Shown in pieces: positions 1 to 9,116 of a stretch of DNA of 64,000 nucleotides. Each line of letters opens with the position of its first letter. Positions within the stretch are counted from its first letter, which is position 1. The notes beneath the pieces were generated by a model. It was not told the origin of the DNA. It did no database searches and was given only the letters and a program-made list of their open reading frames with translations. A program made the position numbers and the translations under genes. Source of the DNA: Tethya wilhelma (Eukaryota; Porifera; Demospongiae; Tethyida; Tethyidae); NCBI GenBank assembly GCA_964030475.1, contig CAXIPT010000003.1, forward strand, positions 6,826,511-6,890,510. Direction: 5' to 3'.

Positions 1-2
1 CT

Positions 3-230
3 GATGGAACAGAGGAGTGGACTCCTGTCAAGAAGTCGAGAAGATGTAAGTCTCCACTCCAGGCTACCTCAGACTCTAGTAGTGACTCTGAGCTTGATGT
101 CTCGTGCTCTCGTATGGTGCAGTATAATGAATGCAATGGAACTCCTGGAATCACAATTTATCGTAGGAATGCTAAATGGGAACCCATTACACCAGGCCCA
201 GTTGCTTCACGTACACGTAGCAAGACTTAG
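3..230 (+). CDS. 3' end of a retroposon-like ORF (partial, paralogue of 39791-40562)
   Basis: The frame beginning with GAT at base 3 is open to TAG at 228-230 and gives about 75 residues. They align well with the C-terminal part of the ORF at 40047-40562: both have a W-x-P-V block, a Ser/Asp-rich stretch, the motif SCSRxVQY and a C-terminus VASRTRSKT. About 140 bases after the stop in this copy, and 100 in the other, comes ACTGTAAAGCAAT or the near-identical ACTGTAAAGCATT followed by (TAA)n. The ORF, its 3' UTR and a simple-repeat tail are thus duplicated together, as expected of a retroposed family. The 5' part lies outside the window. Function unknown; a gag- or ORF1-like protein is my inference from layout and basic composition. 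Confidence 0.6.
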   Translation, partial: DGTEEWTPVKKSRRCKSPLQATSDSSSDSELDVSCSRMVQYNECNGTPGITIYRRNAKWEPITPGPVASRTRSKT

Positions 231-377
231 CAACCATTGCTTTTTGTTTGTTTGTCCAGGCTGCCTGTTTAATCAGGTTGACCTTCAGTACGCCTGTCTA
301 GTTAACTGACACTCAGAATACACTCATTGTTTCTCAATGTCTTAACTATTGTCGTATTACCATGTGTACTGTAAAGC

Positions 378-413
<36 letters not shown>
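378..413 (+). repeat. (TAA)n tract ending the retroposon-like copy
   Basis: About twelve TAA/AAT units directly follow the ACTGTAAAGCA motif. The same motif and tract recur at 40643-40692 downstream of the paralogous ORF, so I read it as a tail of the element rather than a chance microsatellite. Confidence 0.7.
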
Positions 414-415
<2 letters not shown>

Positions 416-420
416 CGTAC

Positions 421-660
421 GTTAGGAGAACAAAAATGGCACTATGGTGGCTTCCCACTAGCGCTCTCTACGAGTGCTGAGGAAACTTTTTGCGAGTTTT
501 ACGCCTTGCATTCAGTTGGTAAACTGTCAGTGAGAGCCTCTGACTAACTTAATTTGAAGGTTTAATTTTGTTTGACTAGATTTTTATAATGACCAAAATT
601 TTATATTGTGTCTATGGGACAGTCGGCCCATTCCTACTATACGTACTACTGTACGTATGA
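421..660 (+). repeat. left arm of a long inverted repeat (pairs with 4430-4675)
   Basis: Reverse-complementing 4430-4675 gives a sequence that aligns over about 240 bases, with shared blocks GGCTTCCC-CTAGCGC, TTGTGTCTATGGGAC and CGGCCCATTCCTACTATACG. Identity is highest at the inner ends and lower in the middle. The arms enclose the SRCR exons and a LINE fragment. No clear target duplication was found, so the pair may be long TIRs of one element or two separate copies in opposite orientation. Confidence 0.7.
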
Positions 661-1125
661 TATCATTACCATACTTTAATTTATGGGGTCACACTGTACA
701 CTTCTCCTACACTATAAGAGTGACATTTTACAGTAATTGCACTGTAATCGAACATTCTTTTTCACAATTAATGACCTTTTACTCATGCAGCCGCTATGAA
801 CTTGATGCATGCACGTGTAAATCTACACACGAGGCAATTTCCCTGCACTCAGTGTACTGCTACTACTATATACACAGCTATAGAAAATTTTGAGTAATAA
901 AAATTTTCATGAAAGGCAATAGTGCAAAACCGTTCCTGATTTAGTTTGGAAGGTCAAGTAGCTACACCATACATAATATTAATTGCGATAAGATTCCAAA
1001 ATTTTCACAAGTAACATTTTGTGTACTGCTGGTGAAAGTTTATACTCTGAAAATTTCCACTATGCATGCACAAAATTTACTAGACTATACCAATGTGAAT
1101 AATTATTGTGCGCAAAAATTTGCAG

Positions 1126-1301
1126 TTACGTCTACATGTCACAATTGATGGTACAGAGACTATTTCTACCTTTACTCAATCTACAGGGCTACCAATAACA
1201 ACAGAGGGCCAAGAAGACAAGACTCCAGTCACAGCAGTAGCTGTAGCAGCTGTCCTGGGAGTGCTACTGGTGGCCACTCTAGTGGTTTTGATGATAGCTT
1301 G
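1126..1301 (+). pseudogene. juxtamembrane/transmembrane exon of an SRCR-type receptor, interrupted by a transposon
   Basis: After a plausible acceptor (TTTGCAG at 1119-1125) an open frame codes a Thr/Ser-rich stalk and then a hydrophobic helix of about 23 residues (AVAVAAVLGVLLVATLVVLM and flanks). Right after the helix, at 1302, the sequence turns into a TAGCCTCGT-type miniature transposon and the frame closes at 1350. The layout mirrors the intact transmembrane exon at 2035-2230, so this is probably the end of a neighbouring receptor copy, or an alternative membrane exon, damaged by the insertion. An upstream ectodomain exon was not recognised between 660 and 1125. Confidence 0.5.
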
Positions 1302-1367
1302 TAGCCTCGTTCCCAGGCTCCTCCTTCGCGAATATTTTCTTCGAAAATAAGGAAGGAGAGAGCCTGG
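1302..1367 (+). mobile_element. truncated TAGCCTCGT-family miniature element
   Basis: The first about 60 bases are the same as the complete 77-bp element at 9031-9107, including the inner CTTCGCGAATATTTTCTTCG hairpin. The right terminus (ending GAGGCTA in the complete copy) is missing and I find no 9-bp target duplication. It lies directly behind a transmembrane segment of a receptor-like exon. Confidence 0.7.
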
Positions 1368-1500
1368 TACCAGTAGTCACGTGAGTGACGTACTGTTTTA
1401 CGTAATTCAAGTTAGTTAGCAAGAGAAAGTTTCCTGGGAGCGACCGCGAACAGAACAGAACAAAAGAATGCTTGAAAAAAACTTACAACGTGTCAAACAG

Positions 1501-2621
1501 GAGCAATTCAGTTGGTCAATGGTAGTGGTGAAGGTGAAGGTCGTGTTGAGGTGTGCATTAACAACCAATGGAGCAGTGTCTGTGATCACTCATGGAGTGA
1601 AGCTGATGCCACTGTCACATGCAGACAGCTAGGCTACTCTGGCACAAGTGAGTCACTGACTCAGTGGAAATAAAACGTTTCCTTATTGAATGTAGCTACA
1701 TTGAAAAAACAATATTAATGGTTAGTGGCTCTCTATATAATATGGCTTATACTATAGATTCTTCAACAGCCTATTTTGGAAGAGGGGCGGAAACCATATA
1801 CTTGGGGAATTTTGAGTGCACAGGAAAGGAATCAAGACTACTCAGTTGTGGAGTAAGTGATGCAAGAGGCTGTGACCATTCTATGGATGTAGGGGTCATC
1901 TGTTCCTGGACCACTGAAAATGGTATACATGCACTATTATGTAGTCACACACACCACATCAGTACGTATTATAACATCAATGGTGTGGTTATTATTGTGA
2001 CTGTATGCATGCATGCATTATAATATTATTATAGATGCTGATGACATGGAGCCAACTCAGTCTACCAGATCATCAGAATCTTCAGAGAACAGTGCACGAT
2101 TATTTGTTCCTATTGTGTCTCTACTTGGAGCACTATTGTTAGTTGTTCTGATGGCTTTTACACTGACTTGCATCATTTTTTTCAAGCAGAACAGTACCAA
2201 TAGAAGAGATAACAAACACACAGAAGACACGTACGTCATCTCAATAATGCTTGCATTGCGTATTCTAGTTTAATTGCAGTTCTCGAATAACTGTGACACT
2301 GTATTACTCAGGTATGCAGATCAATGTGAGGGCAATATTCCAGGAGCAGGTTTGGTACAACAAGAAAGGAGGCCACATAGAAACACCCATGATCAAATTG
2401 ATACCTTTGAGAATGGCACTAGTGCTAACACAGCATTGTCTGAAAATCAGTTGCATCCTCAATGCCACAGCACAGAATATGTAATGACAGACAATGAATG
2501 TTACAAAACAGCAACACATCAAGATGACAATGAAAACAGAGACTATGATCTTACCCCAAACCCTAGCTACACAGTTGTATTGGAGCAGGAACTACAGAAT
2601 AGCATGTACGTAAATATCTAA
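1501..2621 (+). CDS. SRCR-domain type I transmembrane receptor (four exons seen, 5' end not found)
   Basis: Exons 1501-1647, 1758-1922, 2035-2230 and 2312-2621 join in frame at GT/AG boundaries (1+2 base phases at the first two junctions, 2+1 at the third). The first two code one scavenger receptor cysteine-rich domain: VEVCINNQWSSVCD, then TCRQLGYSGT, ECTGKESRLLSC and a closing VGVIC, with the regular cysteine spacing. Exon three gives a Ser-rich stalk and one membrane helix starting LFVPIVSLLGALLLVVLMAF. Exon four is a cytoplasmic tail of about 100 residues with many tyrosines: TEYVM, RDYDL, NPSY (an NPxY-type PTB site) and a terminal SMYVNI that fits the ITIM consensus. A possible donor (GTACGT) lies in the last codons, so the tail might extend by splicing. 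SRCR receptors act at the cell surface in recognition and aggregation; ligand unknown. No signal peptide exon was identified upstream. Confidence 0.8.
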
Positions 2622-2814
2622 CAAACTGACATGGAATAGCAAAGGGTGAATACTTATTTAAGCCATGGCTCAAGTGAATTGAAACTAATATTATTAATAT
2701 ATTGTTACTTTTAACTATTTAATGTTCAGGTAAATTTTGATACCAATTCCTCAAATCTATGATACAATCATGCATACTATAGTGAATTAAGCACCAGGGA
2801 AGTTGGCATGTCAT

Positions 2815-3933
2815 AAACAGGTGTCCCACAAGGCTCTGTCATTGGTCCACTATTATTCATTTTCTATGTGAATGATATCACATCTGTCAAACTCTCAAGT
2901 GGTACTCTTTCATTGTTTGCCGATGACTTACTATTATATCGTGTAATCAGGAGCCAATCTGACTTCCTGCTGCTCCAAACAGACGTAGACAACCTGTGTG
3001 ACTGGTCCAATCAGAACTTCCTACAGCTAAACAACACTATAAATGTAAATATATGATCATCTCAAGGAAGAGACACCCTATCTCACCTCTCCAACCACTT
3101 ACTGTACATGATGATCCCTTGGAAAGAGTCTTCTCATATAAATACCTTGGGATTTGGCTGACTCCCACTTTGAACTGGTCAAGTCATGTCACTGAGGTCT
3201 GTAAAAAAGCACGCTCTCAGCTTGGTATTATATATAGAAATTTCTACCTTCACTCAAACCCAGCCACTCTGCTCCAGTTATATATCTCCTATGCCAGACC
3301 CCACTTGGAGTATGCAGCACCAGTTTGGGACCCCCATCAGGTAGGCCTTATCCAGTCCCTTGGAGGCTGTGCAGAAATTTGCCCTGAGAATGTGCACCAA
3401 GAGTTGGCACCTTGACTACAATACTTTGTTGCAAACCTGCAATGTTCCATCACTATAGCAGACAGGAGACATCAACTAAAATTGTGCTTCATGTACCAAC
3501 TCCTGAATGGTAATGTAACCTTTCCTGATGCCCCTGTTGTTAGAAGACCACTGACCAATCACAATCTGAGGAATGCCAGCCCACATCTTCTCACTGAGCC
3601 AACCTTCCACTCCTCTGCATGCATACCAGTTCTCCTTCTTTCCCCACACTACATCTTTGTGGAATCACCTGCCTAATTCATTTTATGAAAGTGAGTCACT
3701 ACTTAGCTTTAAGCGCTGTCTTCGCTCTCTCTGAACTGTTAGCTGTGTGGACATGTTAGACTTGTTTTTGTTTTTGTTTTTGTTACTGTTAAATAGTCTT
3801 TGTCTTGTTTTTTTTCTCATTGTTTACCTATTCATGTCACTTGTATACCGGGGTGCATTCTTATGACTGTTAGCATTGTGCTATTTTCTGCATCCTTGCC
3901 CATGTGCAAAATTATTATATATATAAAAAAAAA
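2815..3933 (+). pseudogene. 5'-truncated non-LTR retrotransposon (CR1/L2-like reverse transcriptase C-terminus)
   Basis: Frames broken by stops and indels code the late part of a reverse transcriptase: GVPQGSVIGPLLFIFYVNDI, then the catalytic FADD box (2917-2940 region), then the KYLGIWL motif and the C-terminal KARSQLG and YARPHLEYAAPVWDP motifs typical of LINEs of the CR1/L2/Jockey groups. The frame changes near 3053 and 3350-3480, so it is dead. The 5' endonuclease and early RT are absent. The 3' end is an A/T-rich tail near 3910-3935. It lies between the SRCR gene and the right inverted-repeat arm. Confidence 0.85.
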
Positions 3934-4429
3934 AACTACTCTGTAGCTGAATGCTGTATTGCACAACCACACATCAAGACATGATGAAAATAAAATGTTT
4001 ATCATGCGGCATAAGAGTCAAATGTGACCTATGTTATGCAACTGTGTATGCATGCACAATAATGTTTTGTTTCAATTCAGCATAAGTGAATTGTCAGTAT
4101 CACCTTACACATCATGTCTTTACTGTCCTCAGTTTGCTAATGTAGTTAAAAGCTTTGTTCAATTTGCAAGTCTGTTTGAATCTATTGTAAATTAAGACAT
4201 TAATTTTTGAATGTTAATAAATTAAACACCTAAAAATTTAAATCGTATTTATTTATTATCATGGTGATTTTACTGAATTGGACAAGTAAATTTTAGTGGC
4301 GATAAAATTTAACCTACAGTATATACATACACTGAAAGGAATGAGGCTTCAAATGGGATGATTTATGAGGCTACATGCACAGTCTCATTTCAGAAACAAT
4401 GGGCTCCATTTTAGCTTACATTATAGTCA
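3934..4429. other. AT-rich non-coding stretch
   Basis: No open frame longer than chance, no splice-supported exon and no repeat I could match elsewhere in the window. It separates the LINE remnant from the right arm of the long inverted repeat. Confidence 0.5.
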
Positions 4430-4675
4430 ATATATCATACGTACGGTAGTACGTATAGTAGGAATGGGCCGAACGTCCCATAGACACAATACAAAATATT
4501 GATGCTTATAAAATCTCAAAGAAAGATAGCTAAGCCATCAAATATGTTTAGAGGCCTTCTTTGGACAGTATTCTAACTCTATAAATCAAGGAAACTCACA
4601 GAAACTCTCTACAGCACTCTGGAGAGTGCGCTAGCGGGAAGCCGTACCAATGCATTTTTGTTTTCCTGTTCCTGA
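4430..4675 (-). repeat. right arm of the long inverted repeat (pairs with 421-660)
   Basis: Inverted partner of 421-660. Its inner part (TAGGAATGGGCC, CCCATAGACACAATAC) also resembles the arms of the foldback element at 61330/63550 (AGGAATGGCACGG, CCCATTAGCGCAATAC), suggesting one broad family of long-TIR elements. Confidence 0.65.
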
Positions 4676-5205
4676 CTTACTTGAACACGATTTCCAGACA
4701 AACAAAAGGCATTGAGCCAACTTTGACAACATAGTGAGACTTCATTTTTCCTGTAGTACGCCCTTTTACATTCGTTTACTGGCAAAAAGGTAGCAAACAA
4801 AATCTGGGCAGCTCTGGCAACATTGGCACAAAATACTGTACTTTTTAAGGTAGGACGGGCGGATGCAAATGGGGGTACCTTTTTTTTGACACGAATGGGA
4901 AGGTCTTTGATGGGAGCTTCTCTTCTGGGCTTGTCAGGGCCTGTTCGACTCTCTAGCAAGAGCTATTCACTTTCGCGTTCCTTACCGGGAACTCCAAAAG
5001 CATCACGTGACAGCAGTGACTGGAACTTGTGAAGGCTAATGGTCGTCAGACTCGGATATCATTACTGCAATTTGAATGATGTAATGGCACATCAAACTGG
5101 CCGTCTTGCGCGCGCCCTGACTTGCACTTCACTGTGCACGTGTTGCTTGTGACGCATTTTGAGATCGTTGGCTAAACACGTGCCCGCGCCCGGCTCTGAG
5201 AGCGA

Positions 5206-5802
5206 TAGTCTCGTGCCCAGACCCCACCCTCGCACAAGCGCGAGGAAAAAGGGGTCTGGTACGCTACGTCCAAATTCTTGGTTCTTGCTGAGTCAGCATT
5301 CATGAAAACGTGCAAGCCAATCAGATTGCAGAATTCAAGGTGTCACATGATGTTCAATAGAAGTGCGCGTGATTGTCATACAGTGTCTAGCAAGACTTTA
5401 GTCCAGTTTTATTCAAAGATTTTTGCTTACTAACTTCACGCTTGTGGTGAATTTCCTTCTGCACCTCAGTGCCAGCACTGATTTCTGATTCAAGGTCGTT
5501 TTGTATAGTTTTCAAGTTCTCTGGATTGTCCGTGCCATAATTGTGTAGCTCAGACACACTAGTGGCATTTGTCACGAACAAAAGGACTATGAGATGGCAG
5601 CTAAGTATGCAGATCTTCTAACTTTTCATGACAAATACTGAAAATACACTCAGGGACTACCACGTGATGCGCGTAGTACAAAGCCATGCACGGTCACATG
5701 ATATATCTGTCTGATGCTGACTCAGCAGAACCAAGAAATTGGACGTAGCGTACCAGACTCTCTTTCTCCTTGGAGAATGGGTGGAGTATGGGGACGAGAC
5801 TA
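5206..5802 (+). mobile_element. miniature element with 9-bp target duplication (TAGTCTCGT termini)
   Basis: Termini TAGTCTCGT and ACGAGACTA are inverted; longer inner inverted blocks pair (CTGGTACGCTACGTCC near 5260 with GGACGTAGCGTACCAG near 5745). The 9-bp TGAGAGCGA is duplicated at 5197-5205 and 5803-5811. The paralogous repeat at about 38120 has a single uninterrupted TAAGAGCGATGATG, which is the empty site. Non-coding. The 9-bp duplication points to Mutator-like transposition. Confidence 0.9.
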
Positions 5803-5920
5803 TGAGAGCGATGATGTAATACCGCCCGCAGCGCTGAGACGTAGTCGACCGCGCCCATGGGCCCACTGCATGAACTGCGCACGTGCATACTAAATACGTC
5901 AACTTACGTCGAAGGGTACC

Positions 5921-5948
5921 CTCGGCGCGGCGCGGCGCGGCGCGGCAC
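5921..5948 (+). repeat. GGCGC pentanucleotide tandem repeat
   Basis: Four to five GGCGC units followed by GGCAC form a sharp GC island in an AT-rich window. The aligned position of the sister repeat near 38220 has no such tract, so it arose by local expansion. Confidence 0.8.
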
Positions 5949-6520
5949 GGCCTCATGCTCTTCAATTTAAATAACTAAGCGCGCACGTGCGCGATCTAAC
6001 TTTAATTTGCGCGATATGACATTAATCCTTGTTGAAATCTCTACACGTGGACAAGAAAGAGTGGCCTTCCTTTTTCAAGCTTATCAGGATATTTAGGTAT
6101 GAGAAGCCAAAGGGGACAATGTACAAATGGCATGTTTCAAGTTTTTGATCTTATATGACACTTTTTTCCTTGAAATCATGAGATTCTATATAGTATCACA
6201 TGTATTAAAGATGTTCTGCTTCACACAGCACATACAGACTCTGACTGAGCCCCACCAATTGACTGCTACTCTTCTGTGTACCTACATTTTCTATGGTGCC
6301 GACGGCCAGTGTTGTATCAGATATCCAGGTGCGTGTGTCTGCATGTGTTTAGCCTCCAAAAGCAATTCCATCTCGAAAGTTGTCGTTTTTGACGATTGCG
6401 TTCCTTTACTTAAGGTCCTGATGAGAATTTCCTGGTTTCATTGGATGGGATGTTTTCTCTTGGTGGAGATATACTAAACCAGCGGCAACAGAATCTCTTG
6501 GAGAATACCTGCAAGGTACA

Positions 6521-6544
6521 TGTGTGTGTGTGTGTGTGTGTGTG
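6521..6544 (+). repeat. (GT)n microsatellite
   Basis: Twelve TG units. No gene nearby. Confidence 0.9.
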
Positions 6545-6669
6545 TTTTATCATTGCTTAGCAACCAAAGTATTAATAGGCTAATTGGCTGTTACTGGCTG
6601 GGTGGAGGTGACAATAGAGTAGCTAGGGGTCAAAGGGGGTCAATTGTGAATACTCGAACTGTATTGAGT

Positions 6670-6821
6670 CAGAGGAGGTACGACACGAGTGCGCCTTTGC
6701 TGAGCTGGCAAGTCTGTTAATTGCATTCCAATCATGTGACCGCAATACTTCACAATGAGAATTGATCACGTGCACCAGTTTGCCAGCTCAGCAAAGGCGC
6801 ACTCGTGTCGTACCTCCTCTG
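6670..6821 (+). mobile_element. miniature element with 9-bp target duplication (CAGAGGAGGT termini)
   Basis: The outer about 43 bases of each end are near-perfect inverted repeats (CAGAGGAGGTACGACACGAG and complement). GTATTGAGT is duplicated at 6661-6669 and 6822-6830. Related ends occur at 42618-42895 and 49460-49728, each also with a 9-bp duplication. 152 bp, non-coding. Confidence 0.9.
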
Positions 6822-6858
6822 GTATTGAGTGCCACCCACTAAGGCTCATGCAATTATA

Positions 6859-6859
<1 letters not shown>

Positions 6860-6922
<63 letters not shown>
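6860..6922 (+). repeat. (GT)n microsatellite
   Basis: About thirty uninterrupted GT units. Confidence 0.95.
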
Positions 6923-6924
<2 letters not shown>

Positions 6925-7504
6925 ACCCACATGTGCAGCAGGAAATGAAAACGAAACAGCACACTGTCATCACTTTCACACAGCTGAGCTCTAGTATTTT
7001 TCTTCTTGTTTTGTAACATAGTAATAGTAATTGTAATTGTGAACCAGCCTAAAATAGCATCATATTAATTTTATGTAGCAGTCACTGTAGTTCCACAAGA
7101 GGATTTGTTTAATGAGTGTTCTATGCACTGGCTGTCTTTCTTTCTTCAGTTGCGTAGATTTTGGGTAGGCAGTGTGAAGTTCATTTCGAACACTTGCAGA
7201 TTTCTAATGGCCAGATACAAGGGGATGTGGTACTTTCTATATAGCTGTGTAGCTTAGGTTTGGGGGACATGATGGAATATTGTAAGACTGCATGAAGGGT
7301 TGCATTTAGACTAGCTGGTATTGTAATGTGTATGGCTCTTTGTTTAGTTTGACAGTACTAGTTCTTTGTTTGAGTCTGCCGAGGCTTGTGCACCTTGGTG
7401 CTTTCATTAATCCTCGGCACGTGCCGAGGATTATGGTGGTTGTTTTGTTTGTCTGTCCCATCGAAATCCCAAGAAAGGCTACCAATGGAATGAGTGATGT
7501 TACC

Positions 7505-7867
7505 ATAGTTGCCAACCGTCCCGATTCTGGCGGGACAGTCCCGCTTTTTTGACCTCTGTCCCGCCGTGTCCCGACTTGCTCCAAAAGCAAAGAAGTGTCC
7601 CGCTTTTTGAAAAAATACTACTTTTTGCCTCAAAATTAGAGCTTTTATCAACTCTAGGATGGCAAAATATGCCTCAAATCTATCTAAAAAGCTAAACTTT
7701 CAGCTTTCTGGAGCACTATTGCACACGCGCTACGCTAAGAAGCGAATTTGCACTTTGTACTATTGCAATAAAAGGGGTGTGTCATCACGTAAAAGGGGCA
7801 TGGCCTACAATTTTCGCGCCCGCAGTTTTAATGTCCCGCTCAGATTTTGTTGGAGGTTGGCAACTAT
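7505..7867 (+). mobile_element. hAT-like miniature element
   Basis: Ends ATAGTTGCCAACC and GGTTGGCAACTAT are perfect inverted repeats of 13 bases. The flanks ATGTTACC (7497-7504) and GTGTTACC (7868-7875) match at 7 of 8 positions, in keeping with the 8-bp duplications of hAT elements. The interior is rich in GTCCCG-type words and codes nothing evident. Confidence 0.75.
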
Positions 7868-7917
7868 GTGTTACCTAATGCTAGCCCCTTGATAATTGTG
7901 TTGACCTACAGATCTCC

Positions 7918-8750
7918 TAGCCTCGTACCCAGGCTCCTCCCTCCTCGAAAAATAAGGAGGGAGAGGGTCTGGGAGCTCACGTCACGCACGTGACCAAAAG
8001 GATAGAACCTAGGTAGAACCTACTTTAATGAGCGTGGGCATATCATGAGCAAGCGCTCGGACTGCCCACGCATTTTGCGCCCCAAGGTCGCCGTATTTTC
8101 AGAATTTTAGCTTTACTAAAGCAAAATGCTAAGTCTATGTACTAAAAGAGTCCCAACATACCGTATAGCCGGAAATATTGACGGTCAAAAAATTTGACGG
8201 TTTGCTCCGCAGAACGTAAAATAAAAATATTGACGAATTTAAATTTGACGATTTGCGCGTGCGCACAATACATTCATATACGGCGCCCAAAATATTGGCG
8301 GATTTAAATTTGACGCTTTGGACTTTGACCGTCAAACCGTCAAATTAAAATCCCCGTCAATATTTCCGGCTATACGGTAGAACAAAACAATTTTTTATGT
8401 GTCAGAACGTACCTGTGTCTTTATTTTTATGATTAGTCGATTGAACCGTATCCCACTCTAAAATAGTGCACTACTAGCACGTTAGTAGCTACTAATTTAC
8501 TAAATATACGCTAGTAAGCAAAAATACACTGTTGTTGAATGCTACAGCAGAGCCACTACCAACAAAATACCAGTTCAGTTTCTTTGCCGCTAAACTCGAG
8601 GGAAAATAATCTATAGATTAGCACGTGGATTGTGGTCAGTTTCGCCCACGCTCATTAATTTTAGGTGCACGTGCGTGACGTGAGCTCCCAGGCTCTCTCC
8701 TTCCTTTCCGTGAGTGAAAGGTTAAAGGAGAGAGTCTGGGTACGAGGCTA
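7918..8750 (+). mobile_element. 833-bp TAGCCTCGT-family element with 9-bp target duplication
   Basis: Ends TAGCCTCGTACCCAG and CTGGGTACGAGGCTA are perfect inverted repeats. CAGATCTCC is duplicated at 7909-7917 and 8751-8759. Internal blocks GAGCTCACGTCACGCACGTG (near 7972) and CACGTGCGTGACGTGAGCTC (near 8668) also pair. It contains a second nested element at 8161-8377. No transposase; mobilised in trans, probably by a Mutator-like enzyme. Confidence 0.9.
8161..8377 (+). mobile_element. TA-flanked MITE nested in the 833-bp element
   Basis: CCGTATAGCCGGAAATATTG at the left is exactly inverted at the right end, flanked by TA on both sides. Internal TTTGACGGTTT-type words repeat in both orientations. 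A degraded piece of the same family is at 12392-12442, just upstream of the Ulp1-like ORF. Tc1/mariner-like by its TA target; inference. Confidence 0.8.
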
Positions 8751-9030
8751 CAGATCTCCCACATCAGCAATACAGCAGCTTATAACTACATTGACTGAAC
8801 TTTTGAATAATCTGTCAGACCTCAGTATTCCCACCATTGTGCTAGGAGATTTTAATAACAACATATGACCAAGCACAGGTCTTTCCAGAATCATATCCAA
8901 TCATGACTTCACGCAGTTAGTGGCTAGCCCAACCACAGACAGAGGGACACTGATTGATCATGTTTATTGTAACAGGCCATGTGAGAGCATTGTAGTTGAA
9001 GTATTTGATACCTATTACATGTACAGCGAC

Positions 9031-9107
9031 TAGCCTCGTTCCCAGGCTCCTCCTTCGCGAATATTTTCTTCGAAAATAAGGAAGGAGAGAGCCTGGGAAC
9101 GAGGCTA
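9031..9107 (+). mobile_element. 77-bp minimal TAGCCTCGT element with 9-bp target duplication
   Basis: Almost entirely a hairpin: TAGCCTCGTTCCCAGGCTC pairs with the complement at the right end around a TTCTTCGAA core. TACAGCGAC is duplicated at 9022-9030 and 9108-9116. It is the smallest intact member here and shows what the family needs at its ends. Confidence 0.9.
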
Positions 9108-9116
9108 TACAGCGAC

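Larger units (their letters stand above)
4845..6200 (+). repeat. diverged segmental repeat, copy A (copy B at 37265-38520)
   Basis: Long collinear similarity to 37265-38520: GGGAAGGTCTT, CAAGAGCTATTCACTTTCGC, CAGACTCGGATATCATTACT, GTGCACGTGTTGCTTGTGAC and GTCAACTTACGTC blocks occur in the same order. Copy A carries a 597-bp insertion (5206-5802) and a GGCGC-rich stretch that copy B lacks. Copy B carries a different insertion of about 490 bp. No convincing coding sequence. Confidence 0.8.

Noticed and set aside
5657..5965. Two minus-strand ORFs in the 597-bp element
   Set aside because: They run across the element border and a GC tandem repeat and are absent from the sister repeat copy.
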